A stretch of 64,000 bases of DNA from Gallibacterium salpingitidis (GCF_001678495.1 NZ_JTJL01000005.1:1-64000); one strand, 5' to 3'. Positions 18,372 to 28,205 are shown, numbered from the stretch's first letter. A program made the numbers and translations. Notes: a model not told the origin generated them from the sequence alone.

Positions 18372-19430
18372 TTGAGTAAACGTAAGTTAACCCATAATCA
18401 ACAAAGGCGCATCACGTCCAATCAGCATAAAAATTTAAAAAAACATCAGCAAAAATTAAAACAAGAACCAGCTTGGCAAGAGGATATGTTAGGGGCAGCT
18501 CAAGAAGGGGTTGTTGTGACACGATATTCTCAACATGTCGATGTGGAAACGACGAATGGGGAAAAATTTCGCTGTAATTTAAGACGTACATTGAGTGATA
18601 TAGTAGTTGGCGATCGTGTTATTTGGCGACAAGGGTTAGCTGAAATGCAGGGCATTAGTGGGGTGGTTGAAGCGAAGCATCCTAGAACTAGTGAATTAAG
18701 CCGTCCAGATTACTATGATGGTTTAAAAGTTATTGCCGCCAATATTGACCAAATTGTGATTGTTTCTGCGATTGCACCAAAACTTTCTCTCAACATTATC
18801 GATCGCTATTTGGTAATCTGTGAAAAAGCACAAATTGAACCGCTCATTGTAATTAACAAAATAGATCTATTAACTGCAGCAGAACGTACCGAATTAGAGG
18901 CAACCTTAGCTATCTATCAACAGATTGGTTATCGCACCTTGATGCTATCGACTTTGACAGGAGAAGGCATTGCTGAATTAACTTCCTTATTAGCACAAGG
19001 AAACTCAATTTTTGTCGGACAATCAGGAGTAGGGAAATCAAGTCTAGTGAATACCATTTTGCCTGAAGTAGAAACGCAAATCGGTGAAATTAGCGAAACA
19101 TCTGGCTTAGGACAACATACTACCACTGCATCGACCTTATACCATTTACCACAAGGTGGAAATTTAATTGATTCACCGGGGATTCGTGAGTTTGGGTTGT
19201 GGCATCTGGAAAATGAAGATATTACGCGCGGTTATCGGGAATTTTTACCTTATTTGGGTACCTGCAAATTTAAAGATTGCAAGCATTTACAAGATCCTGG
19301 TTGCTCGATTCGTGAAGCGGTAGAGTCAGGAGAAATAAATCCCATCCGCTTTGAGAATTATCATCGCTTGTTAAGTAGTAAAAATGAAACAAAATCGCAA
19401 CGTCATTTTAGTAGTACAAAACTAAAATAA
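18372..19430 (+). CDS. rsgA: Ribosome small subunit-dependent GTPase RsgA
   Basis: A late 30S assembly factor. The 352-residue protein has the OB domain (about 40-110), the circularly permuted GTPase domain with G4 (VINKIDLL), G1 ([12 protein letters not shown]) and G3 (DSPG), and the C-terminal zinc knuckle [14 protein letters not shown]. The start is TTG at 18372, with AAGGAG about 6 nt upstream; no in-frame ATG nearby would keep the basic N-terminus [12 protein letters not shown]. The use of TTG probably lowers translation. Confidence 0.96.
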   Translation: MSKRKLTHNQQRRITSNQHKNLKKHQQKLKQEPAWQEDMLGAAQEGVVVTRYSQHVDVETTNGEKFRCNLRRTLSDIVVGDRVIWRQGLAEMQGISGVVEAKHPRTSELSRPDYYDGLKVIAANIDQIVIVSAIAPKLSLNIIDRYLVICEKAQIEPLIVINKIDLLTAAERTELEATLAIYQQIGYRTLMLSTLTGEGIAELTSLLAQGNSIFVGQSGVGKSSLVNTILPEVETQIGEISETSGLGQHTTTASTLYHLPQGGNLIDSPGIREFGLWHLENEDITRGYREFLPYLGTCKFKDCKHLQDPGCSIREAVESGEINPIRFENYHRLLSSKNETKSQRHFSSTKLK

Positions 19431-19576
19431 TACGACTGTTAGAACAAATTGATCGCTTAAAAAGTAAGCATTTATTATCTCTTGAATACCAAAAAACGAT
19501 TATTTTTGTGCGGTAACGCAAATTTTTGAGGAATTGTGCTTGATTATTGAGAGAGAATGTCGATACTAGCGATGAC

Positions 19577-19601
19577 ATTTATTTTATAGAATAAAATAAA
19601 T
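19577..19601. promoter_or_regulatory. AT-only perfect inverted repeat upstream of ptsH
   Basis: ATTTATTTTAT (19577-19587) and ATAAAATAAAT (19591-19601) form an 11-bp inverted repeat with a 3-nt centre. It lies just before TGTTATGCT, a plausible extended -10 element of the ptsH promoter. It could be a regulator site or simple AT-rich promoter DNA. Confidence 0.4.
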
Positions 19602-19710
19602 ATTAAAAATTTGTTATGCTGCATTTACGTTCTTGGTTAGTTAAATGACAGAAATGTAAGTGCAGATTTTTTATGATCCTAACCTATCCATGAGATTTAA
19701 GGAGAGAAAA

Positions 19711-19968
19711 ATGTATTCTCAAGAAATTACCATCACCGCACCAAATGGTTTACACACTCGTCCAGCAGCTCAATTTGTAAAAGAAGCGAAAGGCTTTTCA
19801 TCTGATATCACTGTGACTTCTGGTGGTAAAAGTGCGAGTGCAAAAAGTTTGTTCAAATTACAAACTTTAGGGTTAACTCAAGGAACAACAATCACTATTT
19901 CTGCAGAAGGTGAAGATGAAAAAGCAGCAGTAGATCACCTTGTTGCATTAATCCCAACTTTAGAATAA
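19711..19968 (+). CDS. ptsH: Phosphocarrier protein HPr
   Basis: HPr carries the phosphoryl group from enzyme I to the sugar-specific IIA proteins. The start at 19711 ([10 protein letters not shown]) follows AAGGAGAG and gives the standard 85 residues. His15 lies in NGLHTRPAA and Ser46 in [12 protein letters not shown]. It is first of the ptsH-ptsI-crr operon, with 58 nt to ptsI. Confidence 0.98.
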   Translation: MYSQEITITAPNGLHTRPAAQFVKEAKGFSSDITVTSGGKSASAKSLFKLQTLGLTQGTTITISAEGEDEKAAVDHLVALIPTLE

Positions 19969-20026
19969 GTCGTCCGTACGAAGTCGGCATCTGTGTTAAT
20001 TTAGTGATTTTAAAGAAGGTTATATT

Positions 20027-21754
20027 ATGATTTCAGGTATTTTAGCTTCCCCAGGTATTGTTTTTGGCAAGGCCTTAGTGTTGAAAGAAGAACCAATTGT
20101 TCTTAATAAACGTAAGATTTCTGATGATGAAGTTGAGAGTGAGATTGCACGCTTTTATCAAGGTAGAGAAGCTGCATCGGCGCAATTAACTGCGATTAAA
20201 GAAAAAGCTCGTCAGACATTGGGTGAAGAAAAAGAAGCTATCTTCGAAGGTCATTTAATGATTCTTGAAGATGAAGAGCTTGAAGAAGAAATCATTGCTT
20301 ATTTAAAAGAACATCATGTAACTGCAGATGTCGCTGCTTCAGTGGTAATCGACCAACAAGTTGCAATGCTTTCTGATATTGATGATGAGTATCTCAAAGA
20401 ACGTGCCGGAGATATTCGTGATATTGGAAATCGCTTGTTAAAAAATATTTTAGGTATGCACATCATTGATTTAGGAGAAATTTCTGAAGAGTCTATTTTA
20501 GTCGCTTATGATTTAACTCCATCAGAAACTGCACAATTAAACTTAGATAAAGTGCTTGGTTTTATTACTGATATTGGTGGACGTACTTCACACACTTCAA
20601 TTATGGCACGTTCTCTTGAGTTGCCAGCGATTGTCGGAACAAATAATGTTACTGAAAAAGTTAAAACAGGCGATTATCTTGTTCTTGATGCGTTGAATAA
20701 TGCAATTTATGTTAATCCAACTCAGGAAGAGATTGCTCGTTTAAGAGTATTAGAACAACAATACAAAGAAGAAAAAGCAGAATTAATCAAATTAAAAGAT
20801 CTTCCAGCTGTTACCTTAGATGGTCGTCGTGTAGATGTTTGCGCTAATATTGGTACCATTCGTGATATTGATGGTGCAGAGCGTAATGGTGCGGAAGGCG
20901 TTGGTTTATATCGTACTGAATTTTTATTCATGGATCGTGACCAATTACCAACAGAAGAAGAGCAATTCCAAGCGTATAAAGCAGTTGTTGAAGCAATGAA
21001 TAATCGTTTGGTAATTTTGCGTACTATGGACATCGGTGGCGATAAAGATTTGCCATATATGAACTTACCAAAAGAGATGAATCCATTCTTAGGTTGGCGT
21101 GCGATTCGTATTGCCTTAGATCGTCGTGAAATTTTAAATGCACAATTACGTGCGGTATTACGTGCTTCTGCATTTGGTAAATTAGCTGTAATGTTCCCGA
21201 TGATCATCTCCGTTGAAGAAATTCGTGAACTGAAAGCAGTATTAGAAACATTAAAACAACAACTTCGTGAAGAAGGTAAAGCATTTGATGAAAATATCCA
21301 AGTTGGGGTAATGGTGGAAACGCCATCAGCAGCGGTCAATGCGAAATTCTTAGCGAAAGAAGTAGATTTCTTTAGTATCGGAACTAACGATTTAACACAA
21401 TATACCTTAGCGGTGGATCGTGGTAATGAGTTAATTTCACATTTATATAATCCATTAACACCATCAGTATTGTCTTTAATTAAACAAGTAATTGATGCTT
21501 CTCACGCTGAAGGTAAATGGACAGGAATGTGTGGTGAGTTAGCAGGAGATGAAAAAGCAACGATTCTCTTGTTAGGTATGGGGTTAGATGAATTCAGTAT
21601 GGGTTCGATTTCGGTACCGAAGATTAAGAAATTAATCCGTAATGTGAATTATCAAGATGCCCAAGATCTGGCAAAAGAGGTTTTATTACAACCGACAGCA
21701 GCAGATATTGATCAATTGATCGGGAATTTTTTAGCTGAAAAAGCACTAAACTAG
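20027..21754 (+). CDS. ptsI: PTS enzyme I (phosphoenolpyruvate-protein phosphotransferase)
   Basis: Enzyme I takes phosphate from PEP and passes it to HPr. The 575 residues are full length. The phosphorylated His189 sits in [14 protein letters not shown]. The PEP-binding C-terminal barrel has [14 protein letters not shown] and [17 protein letters not shown], plus the active-site [17 protein letters not shown] precedes the ATG. It is the middle gene of the pts operon. Confidence 0.98.
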   Translation: MISGILASPGIVFGKALVLKEEPIVLNKRKISDDEVESEIARFYQGREAASAQLTAIKEKARQTLGEEKEAIFEGHLMILEDEELEEEIIAYLKEHHVTADVAASVVIDQQVAMLSDIDDEYLKERAGDIRDIGNRLLKNILGMHIIDLGEISEESILVAYDLTPSETAQLNLDKVLGFITDIGGRTSHTSIMARSLELPAIVGTNNVTEKVKTGDYLVLDALNNAIYVNPTQEEIARLRVLEQQYKEEKAELIKLKDLPAVTLDGRRVDVCANIGTIRDIDGAERNGAEGVGLYRTEFLFMDRDQLPTEEEQFQAYKAVVEAMNNRLVILRTMDIGGDKDLPYMNLPKEMNPFLGWRAIRIALDRREILNAQLRAVLRASAFGKLAVMFPMIISVEEIRELKAVLETLKQQLREEGKAFDENIQVGVMVETPSAAVNAKFLAKEVDFFSIGTNDLTQYTLAVDRGNELISHLYNPLTPSVLSLIKQVIDASHAEGKWTGMCGELAGDEKATILLLGMGLDEFSMGSISVPKIKKLIRNVNYQDAQDLAKEVLLQPTAADIDQLIGNFLAEKALN

Positions 21755-21828
21755 ATACAAATGTAAAAATTTCAGCTAATATTACGTACAGATCTGAGAT
21801 TAAAAATGTTTCTGATAAGGAGAAAAAA

Positions 21829-22329
21829 ATGGGTTTATTCGATAAATTATTCGGTTCAAAAGACAATAAAGCTGTCGAAGTAGAAATTTATGCGCCATTA
21901 ACAGGTGAAATTGTCAACATTGAAGATGTTCCTGATGTTGTTTTCTCTGAAAAAATCGTAGGTGATGGCGTTGCGATTCGTCCAAAAGGCAACAAAATTG
22001 TCGCTCCGGTAGATGGGGTTATTGGTAAAATTTTTGAAACTAACCATGCCTTTTCAATGGAATCAAAAGAAGGTATCGAACTTTTCGTTCACTTCGGTAT
22101 TGATACCGTAGAACTTAAAGGTGAAGGTTTTACCCGTATTGCACAAGAAGGTCAAACTGTAAAACGTGGCGATACTGTAATTGAAATCGATTTAGACTTA
22201 TTAGAAGCGAAAGCGAAATCAGTATTAACACCAATCGTGATTTCTAATATGGATGAAATTTCTCATATGGAGAAAAAAGTTGGTGAAACTGTCGCTGGAG
22301 AATCTGTTGTATTAGTAATTAAAAAATAA
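21829..22329 (+). CDS. crr: PTS glucose-specific enzyme IIA (EIIA-Glc)
   Basis: EIIA-Glc accepts phosphate from HPr, passes it to sugar permeases, and regulates adenylate cyclase and non-PTS permeases. At 166 residues it is nearly the size of E. coli Crr. Both active-site histidines are present: His73 in NHAFSMESKEG and the phosphorylated His88 in ELFVHFGIDTV. It follows ptsI by 74 nt and ends at a clear terminator. A diverged paralogue is encoded at 46.85 kb. Confidence 0.98.
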   Translation: MGLFDKLFGSKDNKAVEVEIYAPLTGEIVNIEDVPDVVFSEKIVGDGVAIRPKGNKIVAPVDGVIGKIFETNHAFSMESKEGIELFVHFGIDTVELKGEGFTRIAQEGQTVKRGDTVIEIDLDLLEAKAKSVLTPIVISNMDEISHMEKKVGETVAGESVVLVIKK

Positions 22330-22354
22330 TTGCTAATTTTTTAAGTATCTGATG

Positions 22355-22386
22355 AAAGGTTGGAACGTTAATGTCCAACCTTTTTT
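22355..22386 (+). terminator. Terminator of the ptsHI-crr operon
   Basis: AAAGGTTGGA pairs with TCCAACCTTT around a 9-nt loop, followed by TTTTTT. It lies about 25 nt after the crr stop codon. Confidence 0.88.
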
Positions 22387-22401
22387 ATGTCTATGATTTG
22401 G

Positions 22402-22415
22402 ATATTGATCAATAT
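22402..22415. promoter_or_regulatory. Perfect 14-bp palindrome upstream of nrdD
   Basis: ATATTGATCAATAT is a perfect palindrome between the crr terminator and the NrdR boxes. It contains TTGAT and ATCAA overlapping, but not with the 4-nt spacing of an FNR site, so no regulator is assigned. Confidence 0.35.
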
Positions 22416-22595
22416 TTATCCAAAAATAACCCCTATCTCAAAAGAGTAATGTCTTTAGCCAAAAAATTTTTTTCATACAGCCAAAATTGTTAAATTTGTT
22501 AATTTTAGCTAAGTCCACATAATTAAAGCTATATTTTAGCGTTATGAAAAATGGCTGTTACAGTCTGATAACTATTCTCAATTATTAGTAACAAA

Positions 22596-22611
22596 ACACA
22601 ATATATTGTGT
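22596..22611. promoter_or_regulatory. NrdR box 1
   Basis: ACACAATATATTGTGT is a perfect 16-bp palindrome matching the known NrdR box pattern of gamma-proteobacteria. It lies 58 bp before the nrdD start codon. Confidence 0.8.
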
Positions 22612-22627
22612 GTTGAATTATTTAAAA

Positions 22628-22643
22628 TATCAATATATAGTAT
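22628..22643. promoter_or_regulatory. NrdR box 2
   Basis: TATCAATATATAGTAT keeps the CAATATATAG core of the first box and starts exactly 32 bp after it, about three helical turns. That is the spacing usual for NrdR box pairs. Confidence 0.7.
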
Positions 22644-22668
22644 CTCCGATTTTTACAAGGAGATGAAA

Positions 22669-24849
22669 ATGTTTGCTCAAATCCCCCACTCCCAACCACA
22701 AGAAATGACTTATCCGAATGCCACTGCACTATTAACAGTAATTAAAAGAGATGGTTCTCAAGCAAGCTTTAATGCGCAATTTATTACTAACGCAATGAAG
22801 AAAGCTGCGCAGGCAGTAGGTATTCATGATGATGAATATTTTGAACAATTAAGCCAAACCATTAGCTTAGCCATTGTTAGTAGTTTTAAGCAACAAGTTG
22901 ATATTGCTTATATTCAGCAAGTGGTCGAAGATCATTTAATGCAAGGGCAGTACCCACAAGTTGCTCGTGCTTATATTGAATATCGTCATGATCGTGATAA
23001 AGAACGTGAAAAAAGAAGCCGTTTAACGCAAGAAATTGAAGGGCTAATCGAACAAAATAATGTGTTATTGATTAACGAAAATGCGAATAAAGATGCGAAA
23101 GTGATTCCTACACAACGCGATCTATTGGCAGGTATTGTGGCACGTCATTATGCGAAAAGTTATATTCTACCGCCAGAAGTAGTGCAGGCGCACGAACGAG
23201 GCGAAATTCATTATCATGATCTTGATTATGCGCCGTTTTTCCCGATGTTTAACTGTATGTTAGTGGATCTTGAAGGTATGTTGACACAAGGTTTCAAAAT
23301 GGGAAATGCTGAAATTGAACCACCAAAATCTATTACTACGGCAACTGCAGTGACTGCGCAAATTATTGCGCAAGTAGCTAGCCATATTTATGGTGGGACT
23401 ACCATTGATCGACTCGATGAAGTATTAGCACCATATGTGGAAAAAAGTTATCAAAAACATTTAGCTAATGCGAAAACTTGGCAAATTCCTGCTGCTGAAG
23501 CTTATGCAAAAGCCTTAATTGAGAAAGAGTGCTTTGATGCTTTTCAATCCTTGGAGTATGAAGTCAATACACTGCATACAGCGAATGGACAAACGCCATT
23601 TGTTACGTTTGGTTTTGGCTTAGGTACTAGTTGGCAAGCGAAGTTAATTCAACGTTCTATTTTGCAAAACCGAATTCGTGGTTTAGGCAAAAATCACAAA
23701 ACTGCAGTGTTTCCAAAATTAGTATTTACGATTAAACGGGGTCTGAATCAACAACCACAAGATCCTAATTATGATATTAAACAGCTAGCCTTAGAGTGTT
23801 CTTCTAAGCGTATGTATCCTGACATTTTAAACTATGATCAAGTAGTAAAAGTAACAGGTTCATTTAAGGCACCAATGGGATGTCGCAGCTTTTTAGGTCG
23901 TTATGTTGAAAATGGTAAAGAGATTCATGCAGGACGCAATAATTTAGGTGTTGTCAGCGTTAATTTACCAAGAATTGCGTTAGAAGCAGAGCATAATGAA
24001 GCACGTTTTTATCAAATTCTGGAACAACGGTTAGCGATTGCCAAAACAGCGTTATTAACACGAATTGCTCGTTTGGAACAAACAAAAGCACGAGTTGCGC
24101 CGATTCTTTATATGGAAGGAGCTTGTGGCGTAAGATTACAAGCTGATGATAGTATTGCTGAAATCTTTAAACATGGGCGAGCATCGATCTCTTTAGGTTA
24201 TATCGGAATTCATGAAACAATAAATGCGTTATATGCACAAGGACATATTTTTGATAGCGACTTGTTGCGTGAAAAAGGTATTGCGATTGTTCGCTATCTC
24301 AGTGAAACCATGAAAAAATGGCAAGCAGAAACAGGTTATGCGTTTAGCTTATATTCAACACCAAGCGAAAGTTTGTGTGATCGTTTTTGTCGTTTGGATA
24401 GCAAGCAATTCGGTATTATTGAGGGTGTTACAGATAAAGGCTATTACACTAACAGTTTCCATTTAGATGTGGAAAAGAAAGTCAATCCTTATGACAAAAT
24501 TGATTTTGAAATGGCTTATCCACCATTAGCGAGTGGTGGTTTTATTTGTTATGGTGAATATCCGAATTTGCAACACAATCTCAAAGCGTTAGAAGATGTT
24601 TGGGATTATAGTTATGACCGAGTGCCATATTATGGAACTAATACACCAATAGATGAATGTTATGAATGTGGCTTTACCGGCGAATTTGATTGCACGAGTA
24701 AAGGGTTTGTTTGTCCGAAATGCGGTAATCATGATAGTACTAAAGTGTCAGTAACACGTCGTGTTTGTGGCTATTTAGGTAGCCCTGATGCACGTCCGTT
24801 TAATCCAGGAAAACAGGAAGAAGTAAAACGTAGAGTGAAACATTTATAG
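22669..24849 (+). CDS. nrdD: Anaerobic (class III) ribonucleoside-triphosphate reductase
   Basis: A glycyl-radical enzyme that reduces ribonucleotides when oxygen is absent. The start at 22669 (MFAQIPHSQP) has AAGGAG 6 nt upstream; an ATG two codons earlier overlaps that site, and the far upstream frame runs through the NrdR boxes. The resulting 726 residues fit the family. An N-terminal ATP cone covers about residues 20-110. Near the C-terminus are the zinc cysteines (CYECGF and CPKCGNHD) and the glycyl-radical motif RVCGYLGSP, with Gly at about 701. nrdG follows after 6 nt. Confidence 0.96.
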   Translation: MFAQIPHSQPQEMTYPNATALLTVIKRDGSQASFNAQFITNAMKKAAQAVGIHDDEYFEQLSQTISLAIVSSFKQQVDIAYIQQVVEDHLMQGQYPQVARAYIEYRHDRDKEREKRSRLTQEIEGLIEQNNVLLINENANKDAKVIPTQRDLLAGIVARHYAKSYILPPEVVQAHERGEIHYHDLDYAPFFPMFNCMLVDLEGMLTQGFKMGNAEIEPPKSITTATAVTAQIIAQVASHIYGGTTIDRLDEVLAPYVEKSYQKHLANAKTWQIPAAEAYAKALIEKECFDAFQSLEYEVNTLHTANGQTPFVTFGFGLGTSWQAKLIQRSILQNRIRGLGKNHKTAVFPKLVFTIKRGLNQQPQDPNYDIKQLALECSSKRMYPDILNYDQVVKVTGSFKAPMGCRSFLGRYVENGKEIHAGRNNLGVVSVNLPRIALEAEHNEARFYQILEQRLAIAKTALLTRIARLEQTKARVAPILYMEGACGVRLQADDSIAEIFKHGRASISLGYIGIHETINALYAQGHIFDSDLLREKGIAIVRYLSETMKKWQAETGYAFSLYSTPSESLCDRFCRLDSKQFGIIEGVTDKGYYTNSFHLDVEKKVNPYDKIDFEMAYPPLASGGFICYGEYPNLQHNLKALEDVWDYSYDRVPYYGTNTPIDECYECGFTGEFDCTSKGFVCPKCGNHDSTKVSVTRRVCGYLGSPDARPFNPGKQEEVKRRVKHL

Positions 24850-24855
24850 GGCAAA

Positions 24856-25326
24856 ATGATGAATTATCTACAATATTATCCTGTTGATGTGGTAAATGGT
24901 GAGGGTACACGTTGTACCCTCTTTGTGGCGGGTTGTACTCACCAATGTCGTGGCTGTTATAACCAAAAAAGCTGGTCTTTTGATGCTGGTGTATTTTTTG
25001 ACCAAGCGATGGAAGATCAGATTATTCGTGATTTACAAGATACACGAATTCGGCGACAAGGTCTGTCATTATCTGGCGGTGATCCTCTGCATCCACGTAA
25101 TGTAGAACGTTTATTACCATTAGTGAAACGAGTTAAAACGGAATGCCAAGGTAAAGATATTTGGTGTTGGACTGGCTATCAGTTAGCTGAATTAAATCAG
25201 CAGCAAAAAGAGATGTTAGCTTATATAGACGTATTAATTGATGGCAAGTTTATTCAGGAACAAGCCGATCCTTCCTTAGTTTGGCGAGGTTCAGCGAATC
25301 AAATTATTTATCGATTTTCTTTATAA
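24856..25326 (+). CDS. nrdG: Anaerobic ribonucleotide reductase activating protein (radical SAM)
   Basis: NrdG uses a 4Fe-4S cluster and S-adenosylmethionine to create the glycyl radical on NrdD. The 156-residue protein has the radical-SAM motif C-x3-C-x2-C in AGCTHQCRGCYN (about 27-38) and the SGGDPL segment. Two start codons, 24856 and 24859, are adjacent and cannot be told apart. It is translated directly behind nrdD. Confidence 0.96.
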   Translation: MMNYLQYYPVDVVNGEGTRCTLFVAGCTHQCRGCYNQKSWSFDAGVFFDQAMEDQIIRDLQDTRIRRQGLSLSGGDPLHPRNVERLLPLVKRVKTECQGKDIWCWTGYQLAELNQQQKEMLAYIDVLIDGKFIQEQADPSLVWRGSANQIIYRFSL

Positions 25327-25398
25327 AGAACACTTTTGATTAAAAAGTATTCATACGCTTATTTTTCCTTGCTAACTTTTCAGCACTTATCAATCAGG

Positions 25399-25420
25399 AG
25401 ATGTGATATTAATCACATCT
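25399..25420. promoter_or_regulatory. CRP site upstream of the cstA-like gene
   Basis: TGTGATATTAATCACA (25402-25417) has both perfect CRP half-sites, and the symmetry extends to AGA...TCT on each side. A -10 candidate TACAAT lies at 25457-25462, which puts the site near -60, a class I activation position. Confidence 0.85.
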
Positions 25421-25497
25421 TTAAATAAATCTTTAACATCTAATTTTTTCTTTTGTTACAATCTCGCCGCTCTAAATAACTTTTTGAGGTAAAAATT

Positions 25498-26985
25498 ATG
25501 GTGTGGTTCCTCTTCTCTGTGGCGTTCTTGCTAGCAGGCTACTTTATCTATGGTTCTATCGTAGAAAAAGTATTTAAAATCAATCCGAAACGTGAAACGC
25601 CAGCACATTTACAAAATGATGGTGTTGACTATGTACCAATGTCTAAAGGAAAAATTTGGTTAATTCAGCTATTAAATATTGCTGGAACAGGTCCAATTTT
25701 CGGACCTATTTTAGGTGCATTATATGGACCAGTTGCAATGTTATGGATTGTAATTGGTTGTGTATTCGCTGGTGCAGTACATGACTACTTCAGCGGAATG
25801 TTAAGCGTGCGTAATGGCGGTGCATCAGTACCAAATTTAACTGGTAAATATCTTGGTGCGCCAGTTAAACATTTTATGAATGCGCTTGCATTAGTGTTAT
25901 TAGTACTTGTAGGGGTGGTATTCGTTATCTCTCCAGCAGGACTTCTCACCAACCTTACAATGGATAATCTTGGCGAATCAATGAGCTTAGATCGTGGTAA
26001 TACTCTTGTTGCTTGGACAACCATTATTTTCGTCTATTACATTATCGCAACCTTAGTGCCAATTGATAAAATTATTGGTCGTATCTATCCATTATTTGGT
26101 GCGTTATTACTATTTATGTCTTTCGGTATGTTCTTTGCTTTACTCTTTGAAGATAAAGCGTTGTTCCATACTGTTGGCGATATGAGTTTCTCTAAATTCT
26201 TTGAAAATCTACATCCGACTGGCTTACCAATTTGGCCATTAATTTTCGTGACCATTGCGTGTGGTGCTGTATCAGGCTTCCATGCAACTCAATCTCCATT
26301 GATGGCACGTTGTATGGAAAATGAAAAAGAAGGTCGTTTCGTATTCTATGGTGCGATGATTGGTGAAGGTATTATCGCTTTAATTTGGTGTATGGTTGGT
26401 TTAACTTTCTATAACAATCCAGCAGAAATGAATGAAGCAATCAATATGGGTACACCATCAAAAGTAGTTTATGATTCAGCTACACAAATGTTAGGTTACT
26501 TTGGTGGTATCTTAGCAGTGTTGGGTGTAGTTGTATTACCAATTACTTCAGGGGATACTTCATTCCGCGCAGCACGTTTAATCATTGCTGAATTCTTCAA
26601 TATTGAACAACGTAGCTTAGTAAAACGTTTATTAATTGCAGTACCTTTATTTATTGCTGGTTTCATTATTACTAAATTAGATTTCCAAGTATTATGGCGT
26701 TATTTCGGTTGGGCAAACCAAACTACCGCAATGGTAATGTTATGGACTGCTGCAGCATATCTTTATCGTTATCATAAATTCCACTGGATTTGTACAATCC
26801 CAGCTATCTTTATGACAATGGTTTCTGCAACATTCCTCGCTTATGCGAAGATCGGTTTCGGTTTAGCATACGATACAGCGGTATGGGTTGGTGTTGGTTT
26901 AACCGCAGTTGCAACAGTGTGTTTCTTCACAATGTTAAAACCAATTGCTGATGGTGATCCTGATTCAGAAACTACCCCAGCTTAA
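25498..26985 (+). CDS. cstA: CstA-family carbon starvation transporter (short form)
   Basis: An inner-membrane protein with about 13-14 hydrophobic spans. The CstA signatures GTGPIFGPILGALYGP (about 63-78), HDYFSGMLSVRNGG and VSGFHATQSPLMARC are present. CstA-family members take up peptides or pyruvate. At 495 residues this one is about 200 shorter than E. coli CstA and BtsT (about 700); it lacks their extra C-terminal spans, as do other short relatives. The CRP site upstream fits a starvation role. It stands alone between nrdG and a terminator. Confidence 0.88.
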   Translation: MVWFLFSVAFLLAGYFIYGSIVEKVFKINPKRETPAHLQNDGVDYVPMSKGKIWLIQLLNIAGTGPIFGPILGALYGPVAMLWIVIGCVFAGAVHDYFSGMLSVRNGGASVPNLTGKYLGAPVKHFMNALALVLLVLVGVVFVISPAGLLTNLTMDNLGESMSLDRGNTLVAWTTIIFVYYIIATLVPIDKIIGRIYPLFGALLLFMSFGMFFALLFEDKALFHTVGDMSFSKFFENLHPTGLPIWPLIFVTIACGAVSGFHATQSPLMARCMENEKEGRFVFYGAMIGEGIIALIWCMVGLTFYNNPAEMNEAINMGTPSKVVYDSATQMLGYFGGILAVLGVVVLPITSGDTSFRAARLIIAEFFNIEQRSLVKRLLIAVPLFIAGFIITKLDFQVLWRYFGWANQTTAMVMLWTAAAYLYRYHKFHWICTIPAIFMTMVSATFLAYAKIGFGLAYDTAVWVGVGLTAVATVCFFTMLKPIADGDPDSETTPA

Positions 26986-27014
26986 TTATTGATTTTGAAA
27001 TATTGATTATGCAC

Positions 27015-27047
27015 AATAGCCGTCTGTTTTTAGACGGCTATTTTTTT
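27015..27047 (+). terminator. Terminator of the cstA-like gene
   Basis: AATAGCCGTCT (27015-27025) pairs with AGACGGCTATT (27032-27042), followed by T to 27047. Confidence 0.9.
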
Positions 27048-27052
27048 GTAAT

Positions 27053-27394
27053 ATGACAACTGTACTTTATTTTCATCTTTTTTCTGCATGGGCAAGTTTA
27101 ATTCTGTTTATCCTTCGTGGAGCGTTGCAATGGCAAGGTAAAGATTGGCGTCAATATAAGATACTGCGTATCTTGCCGCATATTGCAGATACCATTTTAT
27201 TAGTGACAGGTTTAACGTTCTTAATAGTATTCAACTTTAGTTTAGTTGATTGGCTGTTAATCAAAATCGTAGCATTAGTGTTATATATTATTTTTGCAGC
27301 GAAGGCGTTTAAACGTCAAAGACCACAAAATAAATTTTTGCCACTCGCATTGATCTGTTTTCTGGTTGCGATGCTATTAGGTTATTTTCATTAA
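27053..27394 (+). CDS. SirB2-family small membrane protein
   Basis: A 113-residue hydrophobic protein with about four membrane spans (around 5-22, 40-62, 65-85 and 93-112), matching the SirB family, whose biochemical role is unknown. It starts only a few bases after the cstA terminator and no strong ribosome binding site is visible. yjjV follows after 13 nt, so the two are probably co-expressed. Confidence 0.75.
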   Translation: MTTVLYFHLFSAWASLILFILRGALQWQGKDWRQYKILRILPHIADTILLVTGLTFLIVFNFSLVDWLLIKIVALVLYIIFAAKAFKRQRPQNKFLPLALICFLVAMLLGYFH

Positions 27395-27407
27395 GTTATT
27401 CTGAACA

Positions 27408-28205
27408 ATGTTTTTTGATACTCATACCCACCTTGATTATTTAGCCATGGATTTGCAGCAATCGTTAGCACAGATTGTGGCGAGCGCTCAATCGCAACAA
27501 GTGACCAAGCTGTTGGTGGTGGCAATTGATCGGCAAAATATCTTAACAATGCCACAATGGGTATCAAATCAAACAAATGTTTATTATGGTTTAGGCTTAC
27601 ACCCACTGTTTATTGCGCGACATCACGAAGATGATTTGCTCCTACTGGAACAGTCTTTAGCAAAACGAGATGGTAAGTGTATTGCGGTTGCGGAAATTGG
27701 TTTAGATCGCTATCCAAAAGAGATCACAACTGATGAGTTATGGCAAAAACAGTGTTATTTTTTGGAAGCGCAGTTAGCTTTGTCGAAGCAATATCAACTG
27801 CCAGTTAATTTGCATTCTCGCCGTAGTCATGATCAGCTTTATACCTTTTTGAAAAAAGCAGATTTAGCACAGAGAGGAGTTGTGCATGGCTTTGCTGGAA
27901 GTTATGAGCAGGCAAAACGCTTTGTCGATCTTGGCTATAAAATTGGGGTAGGCGGTACCATTACCTACGAAAGAGCCAATAAAACTCGTCAAGCAATCGC
28001 TAAATTACCACTTTCAGCATTGTTATTAGAAACAGATAGCCCAGATATGCCAGTATTTGGTTGGCAGGGGCAACCTAATCATCCAGCGCATTTACCTTTA
28101 ATTTTTCAAAGTTTAGTTGCACTTAGAACCGAAAGTGCAGCACAGATTGAAGCACAAATTTGGCAAAATAGCCTTGAACTGTTTGCTTTATCTGAAACTG
28201 TCTAA
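27408..28205 (+). CDS. yjjV: TatD-family metal-dependent hydrolase YjjV
   Basis: A 265-residue TIM-barrel hydrolase. The metal ligands appear as FFDTHTHLD at the start, Glu in AVAEIGLDRY (about 96-105), His in LPVNLHSRRSHD, His in VHGFAG, and Asp in LLETDSPDMP. TatD relatives act as 3'-5' DNases or related phosphohydrolases; the substrate of YjjV is not established. It lies 13 nt after the SirB2 gene. Confidence 0.88.
   Translation: MFFDTHTHLDYLAMDLQQSLAQIVASAQSQQVTKLLVVAIDRQNILTMPQWVSNQTNVYYGLGLHPLFIARHHEDDLLLLEQSLAKRDGKCIAVAEIGLDRYPKEITTDELWQKQCYFLEAQLALSKQYQLPVNLHSRRSHDQLYTFLKKADLAQRGVVHGFAGSYEQAKRFVDLGYKIGVGGTITYERANKTRQAIAKLPLSALLLETDSPDMPVFGWQGQPNHPAHLPLIFQSLVALRTESAAQIEAQIWQNSLELFALSETV

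Larger units (their letters stand above)
22330..22668. other. Control region between crr and nrdD
   Basis: This 339-nt gap has no gene. It holds the crr terminator (22355-22386), a 14-bp palindrome (22402-22415), a pair of NrdR-like boxes (22596-22611 and 22628-22643) and the nrdD ribosome binding site AAGGAG (22657-22662). From about 22420 to 22590 I see only AT-rich sequence likely to hold the promoter. Confidence 0.7.

Noticed and set aside
20722-21339. 205-residue minus-strand frame opposite ptsI
   Set aside because: A shadow of the strongly conserved ptsI reading frame with a Ser/Arg-rich, non-protein-like composition.
22402-22415. FNR site upstream of nrdD
   Set aside because: TTGAT and ATCAA overlap instead of being separated by four bases, so it does not fit the FNR consensus.
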